Below are positions 16,179 to 24,229 of a DNA stretch of 64,000 nt, piece by piece; positions within the stretch are counted from its first letter, which is position 1; every line of letters begins with the position of its first letter. A model generated the notes under the pieces. The model saw only the letters and a program-made list of their open reading frames with translations, was not told the DNA's origin and made no database searches. The translations under genes were made by a program, and so were the position numbers. Origin of the DNA: Micromonospora sp. C28SCA-DRY-2 (GTDB lineage Bacteria > Actinomycetota > Actinomycetes > Mycobacteriales > Micromonosporaceae). The stretch spans positions 186,001 to 250,000 of the forward strand of contig NZ_JAUMKD010000001.1 in the NCBI RefSeq assembly GCF_030519475.1, given 5' to 3'.

Positions 16179-17071
16179 GCGAAGCCGTGGTCGGCGTCGA
16201 CATCGGCGGCACGAAGACCGCCGCAGCGTTGGTCGGACCGGGCGGTGCGGTGCTCGCGCGCCGCCAGGCGGCCACCCCCGCCCGGTCCGGGCCCGCGGCC
16301 GTCCTGGAAACCGCCGCGCGGCTGGCCGCCGACCTCCTCGACGCCGCCGGCCCCGGACCGGTCGGGGTGGGCACCGCCGGCACCGTCGACCCGGCGACCG
16401 GCAGCATCCGGTACGCCACCGACAGCCTGCCCGGCTGGACCGGCACCCCGGTCGTCGACGCGCTGGCCGGGCGGCTGGGTCGGCCCGTGCGGGTCACCAA
16501 CGACGTGAACGCCGCCGCGCTGGGCGAGTGCTGGGCCGGGGCCGCGCGGGGCCGCCGCGACGTCCTGCTGGTCGCCGTCGGCACCGGGCTGGGCGGGGCG
16601 ATCGTCCGGGACGGCCGGATCGAGACCGGCGCCCGCGGCGCCGCCGGCGAGGTCGCGCACCTGCCGGCTCCGGGCGCCGAACGGCTGCGCTGCGGGTGCG
16701 GGCGGTACGGGCACCTGGAGGCGATCGCCTCGGGCACCGGCCTGGCCGCCGCGTACGCCGAGAAGACCGGCTCGCCCGTCACCGGGCGGGCCGTGGCGGA
16801 CCGGGCGGCCGCCGGGGACGCCGCCGCCCGGCAGGTGCTGGAGCGGGCCGGCGCCGCCCTGGGTGCCGCCCTGGCCGGGCTGGTGACCCTGCTCGATCCC
16901 CAGGCGGTCCTGGTCGCCGGCGGCGCGGCCGAAGCCCTGCTGCCCGCGGCGTCGAGCGCCTACGCGGCCGAACTGCCGGCGGGCTGGGCCGACGTGCCGC
17001 TGCGGCCCGCCGCGCTCGGGGCCGACGCGGTGGTGGTCGGGGCGGCCCGGCTGGCCCTGGACGAAGCGTGA
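16175..17071 (+). CDS. ROK family sugar kinase (probable N-acylmannosamine kinase)
   Basis: Protein of 298 aa starting with GTG inside the permease stop. It has the ATP-binding motif VGVDIGGTKTAAALV, the catalytic region VTNDVNAAALGECW, the glycine loop VAVGTGLGG, and the zinc motif RCGCGRYGHLEAIAS (about 171-185), which is CxCGxxGxxE with one cysteine in the usual place and one shifted. ROK kinases phosphorylate glucose, GlcNAc or ManNAc at C6. Because the next gene is NanE, ManNAc is the most likely substrate; glucose cannot be excluded. Confidence 0.88.
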   Translation: MSEAVVGVDIGGTKTAAALVGPGGAVLARRQAATPARSGPAAVLETAARLAADLLDAAGPGPVGVGTAGTVDPATGSIRYATDSLPGWTGTPVVDALAGRLGRPVRVTNDVNAAALGECWAGAARGRRDVLLVAVGTGLGGAIVRDGRIETGARGAAGEVAHLPAPGAERLRCGCGRYGHLEAIASGTGLAAAYAEKTGSPVTGRAVADRAAAGDAAARQVLERAGAALGAALAGLVTLLDPQAVLVAGGAAEALLPAASSAYAAELPAGWADVPLRPAALGADAVVVGAARLALDEA

Positions 17072-17091
17072 CGAAGGGAAGGACCAGACAG

Positions 17092-17805
17092 GTGAACGCC
17101 CTCGACGAGCTGGCCGGCGGGCTGGTGGTGTCCTGCCAGCCCCTGCCCGACGAGCCGGACGACCCGATGCGGGATCCGTACGTCCAGGCCCGGGTCGCGG
17201 CCTCGGTGGTACGCGGCGGCGCGGTGGCGGTCCGGGTCAACGGACCGGACGACGTCCGCGCCGTCCGCGCCGCCGTCGACGTGCCGGTGATCGGGCTGTA
17301 CAAGCACGGCTCGGACGACGTCTTCATCACCCCGACGGCCGGCCACGCGGTCGAGGTGGCGCTGGCCGGGGCGCGGATCGTCGCGGTCGACGCCACGGAC
17401 CGGCCACGCCCGGACGGGCGCACCTTCGCCGACACCGTCCGGGCGGTCCGGGAGCGGACCGACGCGCTGGTGCTCGCCGACGTCTCCACCGCGGCGGAGG
17501 GCGTCGCCGCCGTCGAGGCGGGCGCGGACGCCGTCGCCACCACGCTGTCCGGCTACACCGCCGCCAGTCCCCGGTCCGACCAGCCCGACCTCGACCTCCT
17601 GGCGCGGCTGGTCGCACAACTGCCGGTGCCGGTGCTCGCCGAAGGGCGGTACCGCAGCACCGAGCAGATCCGGCGGGCGTTCGAGGTCGGCGCCCACGCG
17701 GTGGTGACGGGCAACGCCGTCACCTCGCCGCTGTGGATCACCCGCCGGCTGGTACCGGCGACCCCCCGCGCGGGGGCCGCCCCGGAAAACAGGGAGAGCA
17801 GATGA
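17092..17805 (+). CDS. nanE: N-acetylmannosamine-6-phosphate 2-epimerase
   Basis: Protein of 237 aa, usual NanE length, with GTG start and GAAGGGAAGGA upstream. Characteristic segments are GGLVVSCQPLPDEP, VIGLYKHGSDDVFITPT (catalytic Lys in the GLxK strand), VAVDATDRPRPDG, ALVLADVSTAAEGVAA and GADAVATTLSGYT, then VLAEGRYRS. It converts ManNAc-6-phosphate into GlcNAc-6-phosphate in a TIM-barrel active site. There is no sialic acid lyase (NanA) in the window, so its substrate probably comes from imported ManNAc phosphorylated by the ROK kinase. It overlaps the DUF4127 gene by 4 bp (ATGA). Confidence 0.93.
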   Translation: MNALDELAGGLVVSCQPLPDEPDDPMRDPYVQARVAASVVRGGAVAVRVNGPDDVRAVRAAVDVPVIGLYKHGSDDVFITPTAGHAVEVALAGARIVAVDATDRPRPDGRTFADTVRAVRERTDALVLADVSTAAEGVAAVEAGADAVATTLSGYTAASPRSDQPDLDLLARLVAQLPVPVLAEGRYRSTEQIRRAFEVGAHAVVTGNAVTSPLWITRRLVPATPRAGAAPENRESR

Positions 17806-19451
17806 AGAGACGGACCCTCCTGGCCACCGGCGTCGCCGGCGTCGCCGGCCTGACTGCCGTGACGATCGGCCGACCGGCGTCCGCCGCGGGCCGCGACCGA
17901 CAGCCGACGGTGGCGCTGGTGCCGCTGGACGACCGGCCGGTCAACACCTACTGCCCGCGGCTGACCGCGGCGAGCGCCGGCGCCGTGGTGCGGCTGCCGC
18001 CCCGGGACCTGCTGGGCCGCTTCCTCACCCCGGGCGACGGCGCCGCCGTCGCCCGCTGGCTCGGCGCCACCGGCGACGTCGACGGGTACGTGATCTCGGT
18101 CAGCATGCTCGCCTACGGCGGCCTGATCGCCTCCCGCACGGCCGCCCCGACGCTGGCCGCCGCGCTGGCGAACCTGGCGGCGATCCGGGACCTGCGGGCG
18201 ACCCGGCCCGGCGCGGTGATCGAGGTGCACGACACCATCCAGCGGCTCGCCATCACCAGCACCGGCACCGACCTGGACACCTACCGGGACCTGCTGGTGG
18301 AGTGGGCGAAGCTCCACGACCAGGTGGTCAACCTCGGGCAGGAGGAACTGCGGGCCCGGCTCGACACCGTCCGGGCGCAGATCCCGGACCGGGTGGTCGA
18401 GGACTACCTCGCCGCGCGGGCCCGCAACCACCAGGTCAACCGGCTGATGGTCGAGTGGGTCGCCGACGGCACCATCGACCACCTGGTGCTCTCCGAGGAC
18501 GACACCGCGCCGGTCGGCCTGGCCCGGGCGGAGCGGGTCGAACTGGAGGCGCTGGTGGCCCGGCTCGGCGTCGGCGACCGGGTGGAGATCTTCCCCGGCG
18601 CGGACGAGGTCGACGCGCTGCTGGTCGCGCGGGTGCTCGCCGCCGGCGCGGCGCCGACCTACCGGGTCGAGTACGCCGGGATCTCCGGCGAGGAGTGGAC
18701 CGCCCAGCTGGAGGGCATCCCGTTCGCGGAGAACATCCGCCGGCACGTGCGCGCGGTCGGTGGACGGGTGGTGGACGGCGACGCGGACATCGTGCTCGCC
18801 GTGAACACCCCCTCGGCGGCGCCCGCGCGACGGGCCACCGACCTGGACGCCTTCGTCGGGCGGATCGGCGCGCTGCTGGCCGCCGGCACCCCGGTGATCG
18901 TGGTGGACCCGCTGATCGTGAACAGGGCGGACCACGACCTGGTCGCGCGGATGGAGGCCCGGCTGGACCTGGTGTCCCTGCTGTCGTACTCGGGGTGGAA
19001 CACCGGGGGCAACGCGCTCGGGTTGGCGCTGGGTCACGGCACCGCGCGCTGGGCCCACCTGCGCTCCTCCGGCAGCGGGTACGGGGTGCCCGAGCTGCGC
19101 GCGCCCGCCCAGGCGCACGCCGAGTACCTGCTCTACCGGTTCGTCAAGGACGACGTGTGGAAGAACGTGCTGCAGGTCGAGGCGTACGCGCACGCCCGCG
19201 CCCAGGGCTGGAACCCGCTCGCGCTCTCCCCCGAGCAGAAGAGCTACTTCGACGGCTGGGTGCGCGACCGCCTGGTGCCGCTGACCGAGCGCTACTTCGC
19301 CGACCACTTCGCCGGGCACCGCGTCCTGCTGGGCCGGCGGGGTGCGAAGACGTTCACGGCGACCGTGGCGCGCTTCGAGTCGGCCCGGGTCGAGCTGCCG
19401 TGGGACCGACTCTTCGAGGTGACGTTGGAGCCCCGGCTCCGGCTGTCCTGA
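17802..19451 (+). CDS. exported DUF4127 family protein
   Basis: Protein of 549 aa. The N-terminus MKRRTLLATGVAGVAG with an ASAAG cleavage region is a signal peptide with twin arginines, possibly Tat-dependent. The rest matches DUF4127: VPLDDRPVNTYCPRLTA near the mature N-terminus, SMLAYGGLIASR, LSEDDTAPVG, FPGADEVDALL, VVDPLIVNRADHDL and LLSYSGWNTGGNALG. Conserved Asp/Asn/Trp/Gly clusters look like an active site, but no activity is established in what I know. It is the last gene of the operon and is translationally coupled to nanE, so it should act on the same sugar or its parent glycan outside the membrane. Confidence 0.85.
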   Translation: MKRRTLLATGVAGVAGLTAVTIGRPASAAGRDRQPTVALVPLDDRPVNTYCPRLTAASAGAVVRLPPRDLLGRFLTPGDGAAVARWLGATGDVDGYVISVSMLAYGGLIASRTAAPTLAAALANLAAIRDLRATRPGAVIEVHDTIQRLAITSTGTDLDTYRDLLVEWAKLHDQVVNLGQEELRARLDTVRAQIPDRVVEDYLAARARNHQVNRLMVEWVADGTIDHLVLSEDDTAPVGLARAERVELEALVARLGVGDRVEIFPGADEVDALLVARVLAAGAAPTYRVEYAGISGEEWTAQLEGIPFAENIRRHVRAVGGRVVDGDADIVLAVNTPSAAPARRATDLDAFVGRIGALLAAGTPVIVVDPLIVNRADHDLVARMEARLDLVSLLSYSGWNTGGNALGLALGHGTARWAHLRSSGSGYGVPELRAPAQAHAEYLLYRFVKDDVWKNVLQVEAYAHARAQGWNPLALSPEQKSYFDGWVRDRLVPLTERYFADHFAGHRVLLGRRGAKTFTATVARFESARVELPWDRLFEVTLEPRLRLS

Positions 19452-19573
19452 TCCGGACGGCCGCCCGCCGCCGTCCGCCTCCTCGTCCGAGCCAGCGGAG
19501 GCGAGACGTACCGGTGATCGAATCCCCACCCCGGCGGGCCGCCGTCAACCTCATGGTTCGGGGCACTCGCGCC

Positions 19574-19603
19574 ACCTGCTGCGCGCTCGACCGCGCAGCA
19601 GGT
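19574..19603. terminator. hairpin terminator at the end of the sugar operon
   Basis: A perfect 12-bp stem (19574-19585 with 19592-19603) and 6-nt loop lie between the DUF4127 gene and the converging YCII gene. Confidence 0.75.
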
Positions 19604-19718
19604 CGGCCGGGTGGGTCGGATCCGCGCGGACGGCGACAGCGTGCCAGGACAGCTCACCGAGATCCTCGGCCCGATCGGGGTTGGAGACTGGGCGCGGATC
19701 CTGGACGTCCCCGTCTCA

Positions 19719-20267
19719 CTACCGCCGCCCGCCGAACTGCCAGTTGTGCACCTCGATGTCGGCGTACCGGTCCGGGGTGAGGATGGCGCGTGCCGTGTCC
19801 GGGTCCGGCGCCCGGACCAGCGCCGCGGTACCCAGCCAGATGGCGCCGTTGTCGGACAGCAGCGGCCCGTACGCGATCAGCTCGTCCGAGTTGGGCGGCA
19901 CGTCGAGGTCGGCGGCTTGCCCCGTACCGAGGCCCAGCACCAGGTACCGGTTGCCGCCGGCCCGGCCGCCGGCGAACTCCCACATGGTGCGTCCCAGGGT
20001 GTTGCGCCACCGGCGCAGCAGCACGTCACGGTACACGCCGGCCTGATAGTTGGGCTCGTCGAAGGCGAACGCGCGGGCGGCCGCCGGATCGGGCAGGTCG
20101 ACGATGTGCAGGCTGCCGGTGGGCGTGTCGCCGTCGTCGGTGAGGGTGGGCCCCCGGGCGATCATCTCTGCCGTGTAGCGGTCCATGTAGGACCAGTGCT
20201 CTTCCAGCAGCTCCTCGCGCAGGGCGACGGAGCCGGGTCGGTCACGGTGGTAGCACAGGAACTCCAT
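19719..20267 (-). CDS. tandem YCII-domain protein
   Basis: Protein of 182 aa from the ATG at 20267 (MEFLCYHRDRPG). Two YCII-like ferredoxin-fold domains follow each other: residues about 1-88 (EEHWSYMDRYTAEMIARGPT, GSLHIVDLPDPAAARAFAF) and about 100-182 (ELIAYGPLLSDNGAIWLGTA, PDPDTARAILTPDRYADIEV). Each has the GP and DP signatures of YCII. The family includes small dehalogenase-like and dioxygenase-like proteins, but most members have no known reaction. It is transcribed divergently from a small secreted-protein gene; the 287 bp between them show no clear regulator site. Confidence 0.8.
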   Translation of the reverse strand: MEFLCYHRDRPGSVALREELLEEHWSYMDRYTAEMIARGPTLTDDGDTPTGSLHIVDLPDPAAARAFAFDEPNYQAGVYRDVLLRRWRNTLGRTMWEFAGGRAGGNRYLVLGLGTGQAADLDVPPNSDELIAYGPLLSDNGAIWLGTAALVRAPDPDTARAILTPDRYADIEVHNWQFGGRR

Positions 20268-20554
20268 GCCCCACAGTCTCGACCGGTGGCGGACGCCGAC
20301 GCGGACCGGGGCACCACCCGGCCACAACACCACCACGACGGACAACTCCCTCGCAGGCCGAGAGCGGCTCTTTCGTACGTGCCGGCGCGGAGCGCGGTGG
20401 GCCGGGAGGTTTTCGCCGATATCGCTTGGTGCGCTGCTGCGACTGATACCACTGTGGACACCGCGACGCCAACTATGGTTCGCTGATCTCGGTTGATCAA
20501 GTGTCTCTGGTCGCCTCGGCCGTACCGGAGCGCTACCGGGTGGAGGAATTGCGG

Positions 20555-20974
20555 ATGAGCTGGTTACGGCGGGTGAGCCTGCTGGCGGCCATGACGGCGG
20601 CCGTGATATTTGGTGCCGCATCCCAGGCAAGCGCCGCAGCGGAGCCACACAACGTGGGCTGGCTGTACACCGTTGGTCGCGGTGGCGCGGCGTTCTTCGA
20701 CGCCGACCTGGCGGGGCACCCGTCAGAGGAGAAACTGACGGTGTGCGATAACGCGTCCAACGGCAGAGGCGTTCGGGCCTATTACAGCGGAACCACCATT
20801 ATCAACGGCACCGAATACGTACACACCTGGGAGGTCATCGACCCGTCCAACAACGGGATCTGCGGGACGTCCACCGGCAACATCTTCGCCGACGGGTTTA
20901 CCGTGTACGTCGAGGTTTGTGAATACGCGGGGGATTGGGAAGGCAACTGCGCCCGCAGCAGTGGAGTGGCATAG
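20555..20974 (+). CDS. small secreted protein of unknown function
   Basis: Protein of 139 aa. The ATG at 20555 has GGAGGA eight bases upstream and begins a signal peptide (SWLRRVSLLAAMTAAVIFG, cleavage after ASA). The mature part, about 105 aa, has four cysteines (KLTVCDN, NGICGTS, VEVCEYA, GNCARS), likely two disulfides, and mixed polar beta-rich sequence with HTWEVID. It resembles small secreted actinobacterial proteins of unknown role. It has lower GC at third positions than its neighbours, perhaps a sign of separate history. Confidence 0.75.
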   Translation: MSWLRRVSLLAAMTAAVIFGAASQASAAAEPHNVGWLYTVGRGGAAFFDADLAGHPSEEKLTVCDNASNGRGVRAYYSGTTIINGTEYVHTWEVIDPSNNGICGTSTGNIFADGFTVYVEVCEYAGDWEGNCARSSGVA

Positions 20975-21118
20975 GCCTGGGTGCCCCGCCGGACTGATCG
21001 GCCTGCGCGTCGGAGCCCGAGGCGTGCGGCCAACAGCGAGCCGGACGGAGGCAGAACTCGAGGTGCCCCCGGGCGCGCCTCGGAGGCACCTCCGCCGCAT
21101 GGGCATCGGTTCAGCTCG

Positions 21119-21886
21119 CTACTCGGTGAAGTAGGCGGCGCTCTCCGCGTCCGCCGGGTAGTAGGACTCGATCGCCACCTCGTCGAGGGTGATGTCCATC
21201 GGGGTGCCGAACGTGGTGATGGTCGAGAACAGCCGCAGCTCTCGTCCGTCGATGCGGAGGATCATCGGGATCACGACGTCGGTGTCGGTCGCCTGGCTCG
21301 CCGCGTCGTCGGGTTCGGGCGCCAGCAGTTCCTCGTAGAGTGCGGTGAGCTCGGGGTCGGGAGCAGTGGCGAGCTGGCGTGCGATCCGGGTGCGGAACAC
21401 CGCGCGCACGTCGGCCAGGTTCACGACCAGCCGGGCGAACCCGCGCGGGTCCAGTCCCAGCCGCACCAGGTTGACCGGCGGCCGCAGCAGCTCGGGAGCC
21501 ACCTGCGCGAGGAACGGGTCGACAGCGCGATTGGTCATCACGATGTTCCACCGGCGATCGAAGACCAGCGCCGGATACGGCTCGTGCGCGCGGAGCACCC
21601 TGCGGATCGCATCGCGGACGGCCGACAGCGCGTTGTGGTCGAGCGGACGTTCGGCGTAGCGGGGTGCGAAACCCCCGGCGAGCAGGAGCCGGTTGCGATC
21701 GCGGAGCGGCACGTGGAGCTGATCGGCGAGTCGGAGGATCATGTCGGCGCTCGGCTTGGATTTCCCCGTCTCGACCAGGCTGACGTGACGAGCCGAGACG
21801 TCCGCGGCGATCGCCAGGTCCAGTTGGCTGAGTCCCCGGCGTCGCCGCCACTGCCGCAGGAGTTCCCCGACCGTATACACGATCAT
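21119..21886 (-). CDS. XRE-type HTH regulator with MmyB-like ligand domain
   Basis: Protein of 255 aa from the ATG at 21886. The HTH (about 5-60) reads LLRQWRRRRGLSQLDLAIAA and then SARHVSLVETGKSKPS. The C-terminal domain resembles the MmyB/MltR ligand-binding region (PALVFDRRWNIVMTNRAVDP, LVVNLADVRAVFRTRI, FSTITTFGTPMDITLDEVAI). It is divergent from an NTF2-like gene with 80 bp between them, so that is its probable target. Members of this class often control small dehydrogenase or NTF2-like genes in actinobacteria; the ligand is unknown. Confidence 0.88.
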   Translation of the reverse strand: MIVYTVGELLRQWRRRRGLSQLDLAIAADVSARHVSLVETGKSKPSADMILRLADQLHVPLRDRNRLLLAGGFAPRYAERPLDHNALSAVRDAIRRVLRAHEPYPALVFDRRWNIVMTNRAVDPFLAQVAPELLRPPVNLVRLGLDPRGFARLVVNLADVRAVFRTRIARQLATAPDPELTALYEELLAPEPDDAASQATDTDVVIPMILRIDGRELRLFSTITTFGTPMDITLDEVAIESYYPADAESAAYFTE

Positions 21887-21966
21887 GCAGCGTACGCATC
21901 GTCGCGCCGAACGCCATGACATCCGAGTTCATCGACAACCGGAGCGGCCGCGGAAACACTGCGTCC

Positions 21967-22356
21967 ATGACCATGCGGAACAAGAGCATCGTCCAACGGG
22001 CGCTGGCCGGGCTGATCGAGACACGTGACGTCGACGCGCTCGCCCCGTTCCTGAGTGACGACTTCGTCCACCACAGGCCGGGTTCCACCCCGTCGACGAA
22101 GGGGGAATGGCTCGCCGCCGTCCGCGCCGCGCTGGTGCCGCTCGTCGACATGCAGGTGGAGATCCATCAGGTGCTGGCCGACGGCGATCACGTCGTGGTG
22201 TACTCGCGGCGCTGGCTTCCGGATGCCGGACCAGAGATCGCGGTCGTCGACATCTGGCGGATCGACGACGGGTTGATCGCCGAGGGGTGGGAGATCATCG
22301 AGCCGGTGGCCCAGGTGGCCGCCAACCTGGCGTGGTGGGCACCTGCTCGGCGCTGA
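21967..22356 (+). CDS. NTF2/SnoaL-like protein
   Basis: Protein of 129 aa if it starts at 21967; an ATG at 21916 would add 17 residues and neither start has a good ribosome site. It is a single SnoaL-like cone (IVQRALAGLIETRDVDALAPF, DDFVHHRPGSTPSTKGEWLA, VDIWRIDDGLIAEGWEI), with the conserved HH and the closing WD/E-type strand. Such proteins bind or isomerise small hydrophobic molecules. It is divergent from the XRE regulator. Confidence 0.8.
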   Translation: MTMRNKSIVQRALAGLIETRDVDALAPFLSDDFVHHRPGSTPSTKGEWLAAVRAALVPLVDMQVEIHQVLADGDHVVVYSRRWLPDAGPEIAVVDIWRIDDGLIAEGWEIIEPVAQVAANLAWWAPARR

Positions 22357-22747
22357 CCATGCGTAGCCACCCACGATGCGCACCTCGCCGACGGCACCTG
22401 CCGCCAGGTCAGGTCCGCGTTCCTGCCTGCTCTGGCCGGATTCGCCGACTTGTCGTTGCAGGCGGCGGTGGCCGGGGGTGCGACGCCACCCGCACCGGCG
22501 ACGTGGCCCGTTCGGGACTGCCCGCACGCCGTTTCCAGACCCTGGTACCGCTTCTCATCGGTGCCGCCGTGCGCCCGTACCCGGACGGAGGCCCCAGACA
22601 GGGCAGCGGGACGTCGGCCCGGTGCGGGTTGCGAGGATTTATCCCCGGGACCACGGCACGAAGGATGGCTCCGGTGGGTGCTTACGGAACCCTTAACTCC
22701 TGCTTGAGACCGTATGCCGGAAGACGAGGACCACGGCGAGCGGAAGC
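22357..22747. other. non-coding region upstream of the response-regulator relic
   Basis: About 390 bp without a credible gene. Frames here are proline/arginine-rich noise. The end has an AT-richer patch near 22685-22705 (CTTAACTCCTGCTTGAGACC) that could be a promoter. Confidence 0.35.
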
Positions 22748-22792
22748 GTGCGGGTACTGGTGGCGGACGACGATCCGAGGACGCAGCAGTAA
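22748..22792 (+). pseudogene. N-terminal relic of a response regulator gene
   Basis: GTG at 22748 reads VRVLVADDDPRTQQ and then a TAA. VRVLVADDDP is the first beta strand and acidic pocket of OmpR/LuxR-type response regulators, and GCGGAAGC lies before the start like a ribosome site. Everything after codon 11 is missing. A VanJ-like gene follows after 23 bp, and in Streptomyces vanJ sits beside vanR/vanS, so this may be a deleted two-component operon. Confidence 0.5.
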
Positions 22793-22815
22793 CCGGCAAG
22801 TGAGCGAGGACAGAC

Positions 22816-23892
22816 ATGACGCGGGTGGACAAGGCGGAGACCGGGCGGGACGACGCCAGCAGCCGGGATACCGGCGCCGGGACCTGCCGCGCCCGCATCC
22901 GCCGGGCGGTACGCGCCGCCTCCCGGCCGGGCCCCTGGAAGCGCGGCCGGGTGCTCGCGGCGCTGGCGCTCCTGCTCGGGCTCCTCATGCTGCTGCACGC
23001 GAGGATCCCGAACCGGATCGGAAACCTCGGCAGCCTGGTGGAGACCTTCCTGCCGTGGTTCGGGCTGTTCATCCCCGTACTGCTGGTCGGGGCGCTGTGG
23101 CGTCGCTCCGCCTCCGCGGTGGCCGCGCTGCTGCCGGCCCTGGTGTGGCTGAACCTCTTCGGCGGCCTGCTCGGCGACAAGTCCCACCCGGGCAGTGATC
23201 TCACCGTGGCCGAGCACAATGTCGGCGCCGGCAATCCCGACCCCGCCGGCACCGCCCGCGAACTGGCGGCCTCCGGGACGGACGTGCTGGCCTTGGTGGA
23301 GCTGACCGAGCAGGCCCGGGGAACGTACGAGAAGGAGCTGGCGACGGCGTACCCGTACCACACGGTGCGGGGCACGGTCGGGTTGTGGAGCAAGCTGCCG
23401 CTGTCGGACACCCAGCCGGTCGACATCAAGATGGACGCCGGACCGCTGGCGGCCACCAAACCGGCCGATGTCAAGAATGCCTACACCCGGGCGCTGCGCA
23501 CCACGGTGACCACGGACCAGGGCCCGCTGGCGGTGTATGTGGCCCACCTGGGCTCCGCACGGGTCAATCCCAGGGCGGGATTCTGGACCGCCCACCGGGA
23601 CAGGAACGCGCAGGCGCTCGGCGAGGCCATCGCCGCCGAGCAGAACGAGCGGGTGGTGCTGCTCGGCGACCTGAACGGCACCATGGACGACCGCGCGTTC
23701 GCCGACATCACCTCCCAGCTGCGCTCAGTTCACGACGCGGCCGGGGATTGCTTCGGCTTCACCTGGCCGGCAGAGTTCCCGATGGTGCGGATCGATCAGA
23801 TCATGGTCCGCGGCGTGGAGCCGGAGAGTTCGTGGGTGCTGCCGGCCACCGGCAGCGACCACCTGCCGGTGGCGGCCGGAATCAGCTGGTGA
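22816..23892 (+). CDS. VanJ-like membrane protein, endonuclease/exonuclease/phosphatase fold
   Basis: Protein of 358 aa. A cytoplasmic lead is followed by three membrane segments (about 43-62, 71-94 and 98-118), and an external EEP-fold domain (about 125-358) has the expected residues: VAEHNVGAGNPD (Asn), LALVELTEQ (Glu), VVLLGDLNGTMDD (Asp/Asn), and a C-terminal SDHLPVAAGI (Asp-His). Streptomyces VanJ has this layout and gives teicoplanin resistance, probably by acting on undecaprenyl-linked phosphates outside the membrane. By analogy this is a lipid-phosphate phosphatase for envelope protection. GAGGA precedes the ATG. No vanH/A/X genes are nearby. Confidence 0.75.
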   Translation: MTRVDKAETGRDDASSRDTGAGTCRARIRRAVRAASRPGPWKRGRVLAALALLLGLLMLLHARIPNRIGNLGSLVETFLPWFGLFIPVLLVGALWRRSASAVAALLPALVWLNLFGGLLGDKSHPGSDLTVAEHNVGAGNPDPAGTARELAASGTDVLALVELTEQARGTYEKELATAYPYHTVRGTVGLWSKLPLSDTQPVDIKMDAGPLAATKPADVKNAYTRALRTTVTTDQGPLAVYVAHLGSARVNPRAGFWTAHRDRNAQALGEAIAAEQNERVVLLGDLNGTMDDRAFADITSQLRSVHDAAGDCFGFTWPAEFPMVRIDQIMVRGVEPESSWVLPATGSDHLPVAAGISW

Positions 23893-24189
23893 GCGCCGGG
23901 TAAAGGCTGGCGCTCCACCTCCTGCGGCAGGGAGCACCGTCCACGACCGGACCGACCCGTGCAGCTACTCGTGAAGGCCAATGCCGCCGACCGGGCCCAC
24001 CACCTCTCGGCCGAGCGGGTGCTGCACGACGGCGCTCGCGGCGTCCGCGCCGAGCGGGTGACCGTCCAAGCCAAACCCGCCCGTCGAGATCGCGAATCGC
24101 CCCGGTTACCGTCGAGCAGCGCCGAGGATCAGCACAGGCTGTTCCGGATCCGGCGGAGACCGTTCCGGGCCGGACCCGGTGGCGGCGAC
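23893..24189. other. intergenic region between converging genes
   Basis: About 300 bp with no convincing gene. Frames on both strands are short and rich in Arg/Ser/Pro. The right end leads into a terminator. Confidence 0.4.
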
Positions 24190-24224
24190 GGTGGATGCGG
24201 GGCCGTTTCAACCCCGCATCCACC
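24190..24224. terminator. hairpin terminator after the subtilase gene
   Basis: A perfect 13-bp stem (24190-24202 with 24212-24224) and a 9-nt loop lie 5 nt beyond the stop codon of the minus-strand subtilase gene. Confidence 0.75.
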
Positions 24225-24229
24225 CGCCG

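Noticed and set aside
16175..17805. A complete sialic acid (nan) operon
   Set aside because: NanE and a kinase are present but no NanA lyase, NagA or NagB; the importer is CUT1-type. The sialic acid label is not supported.
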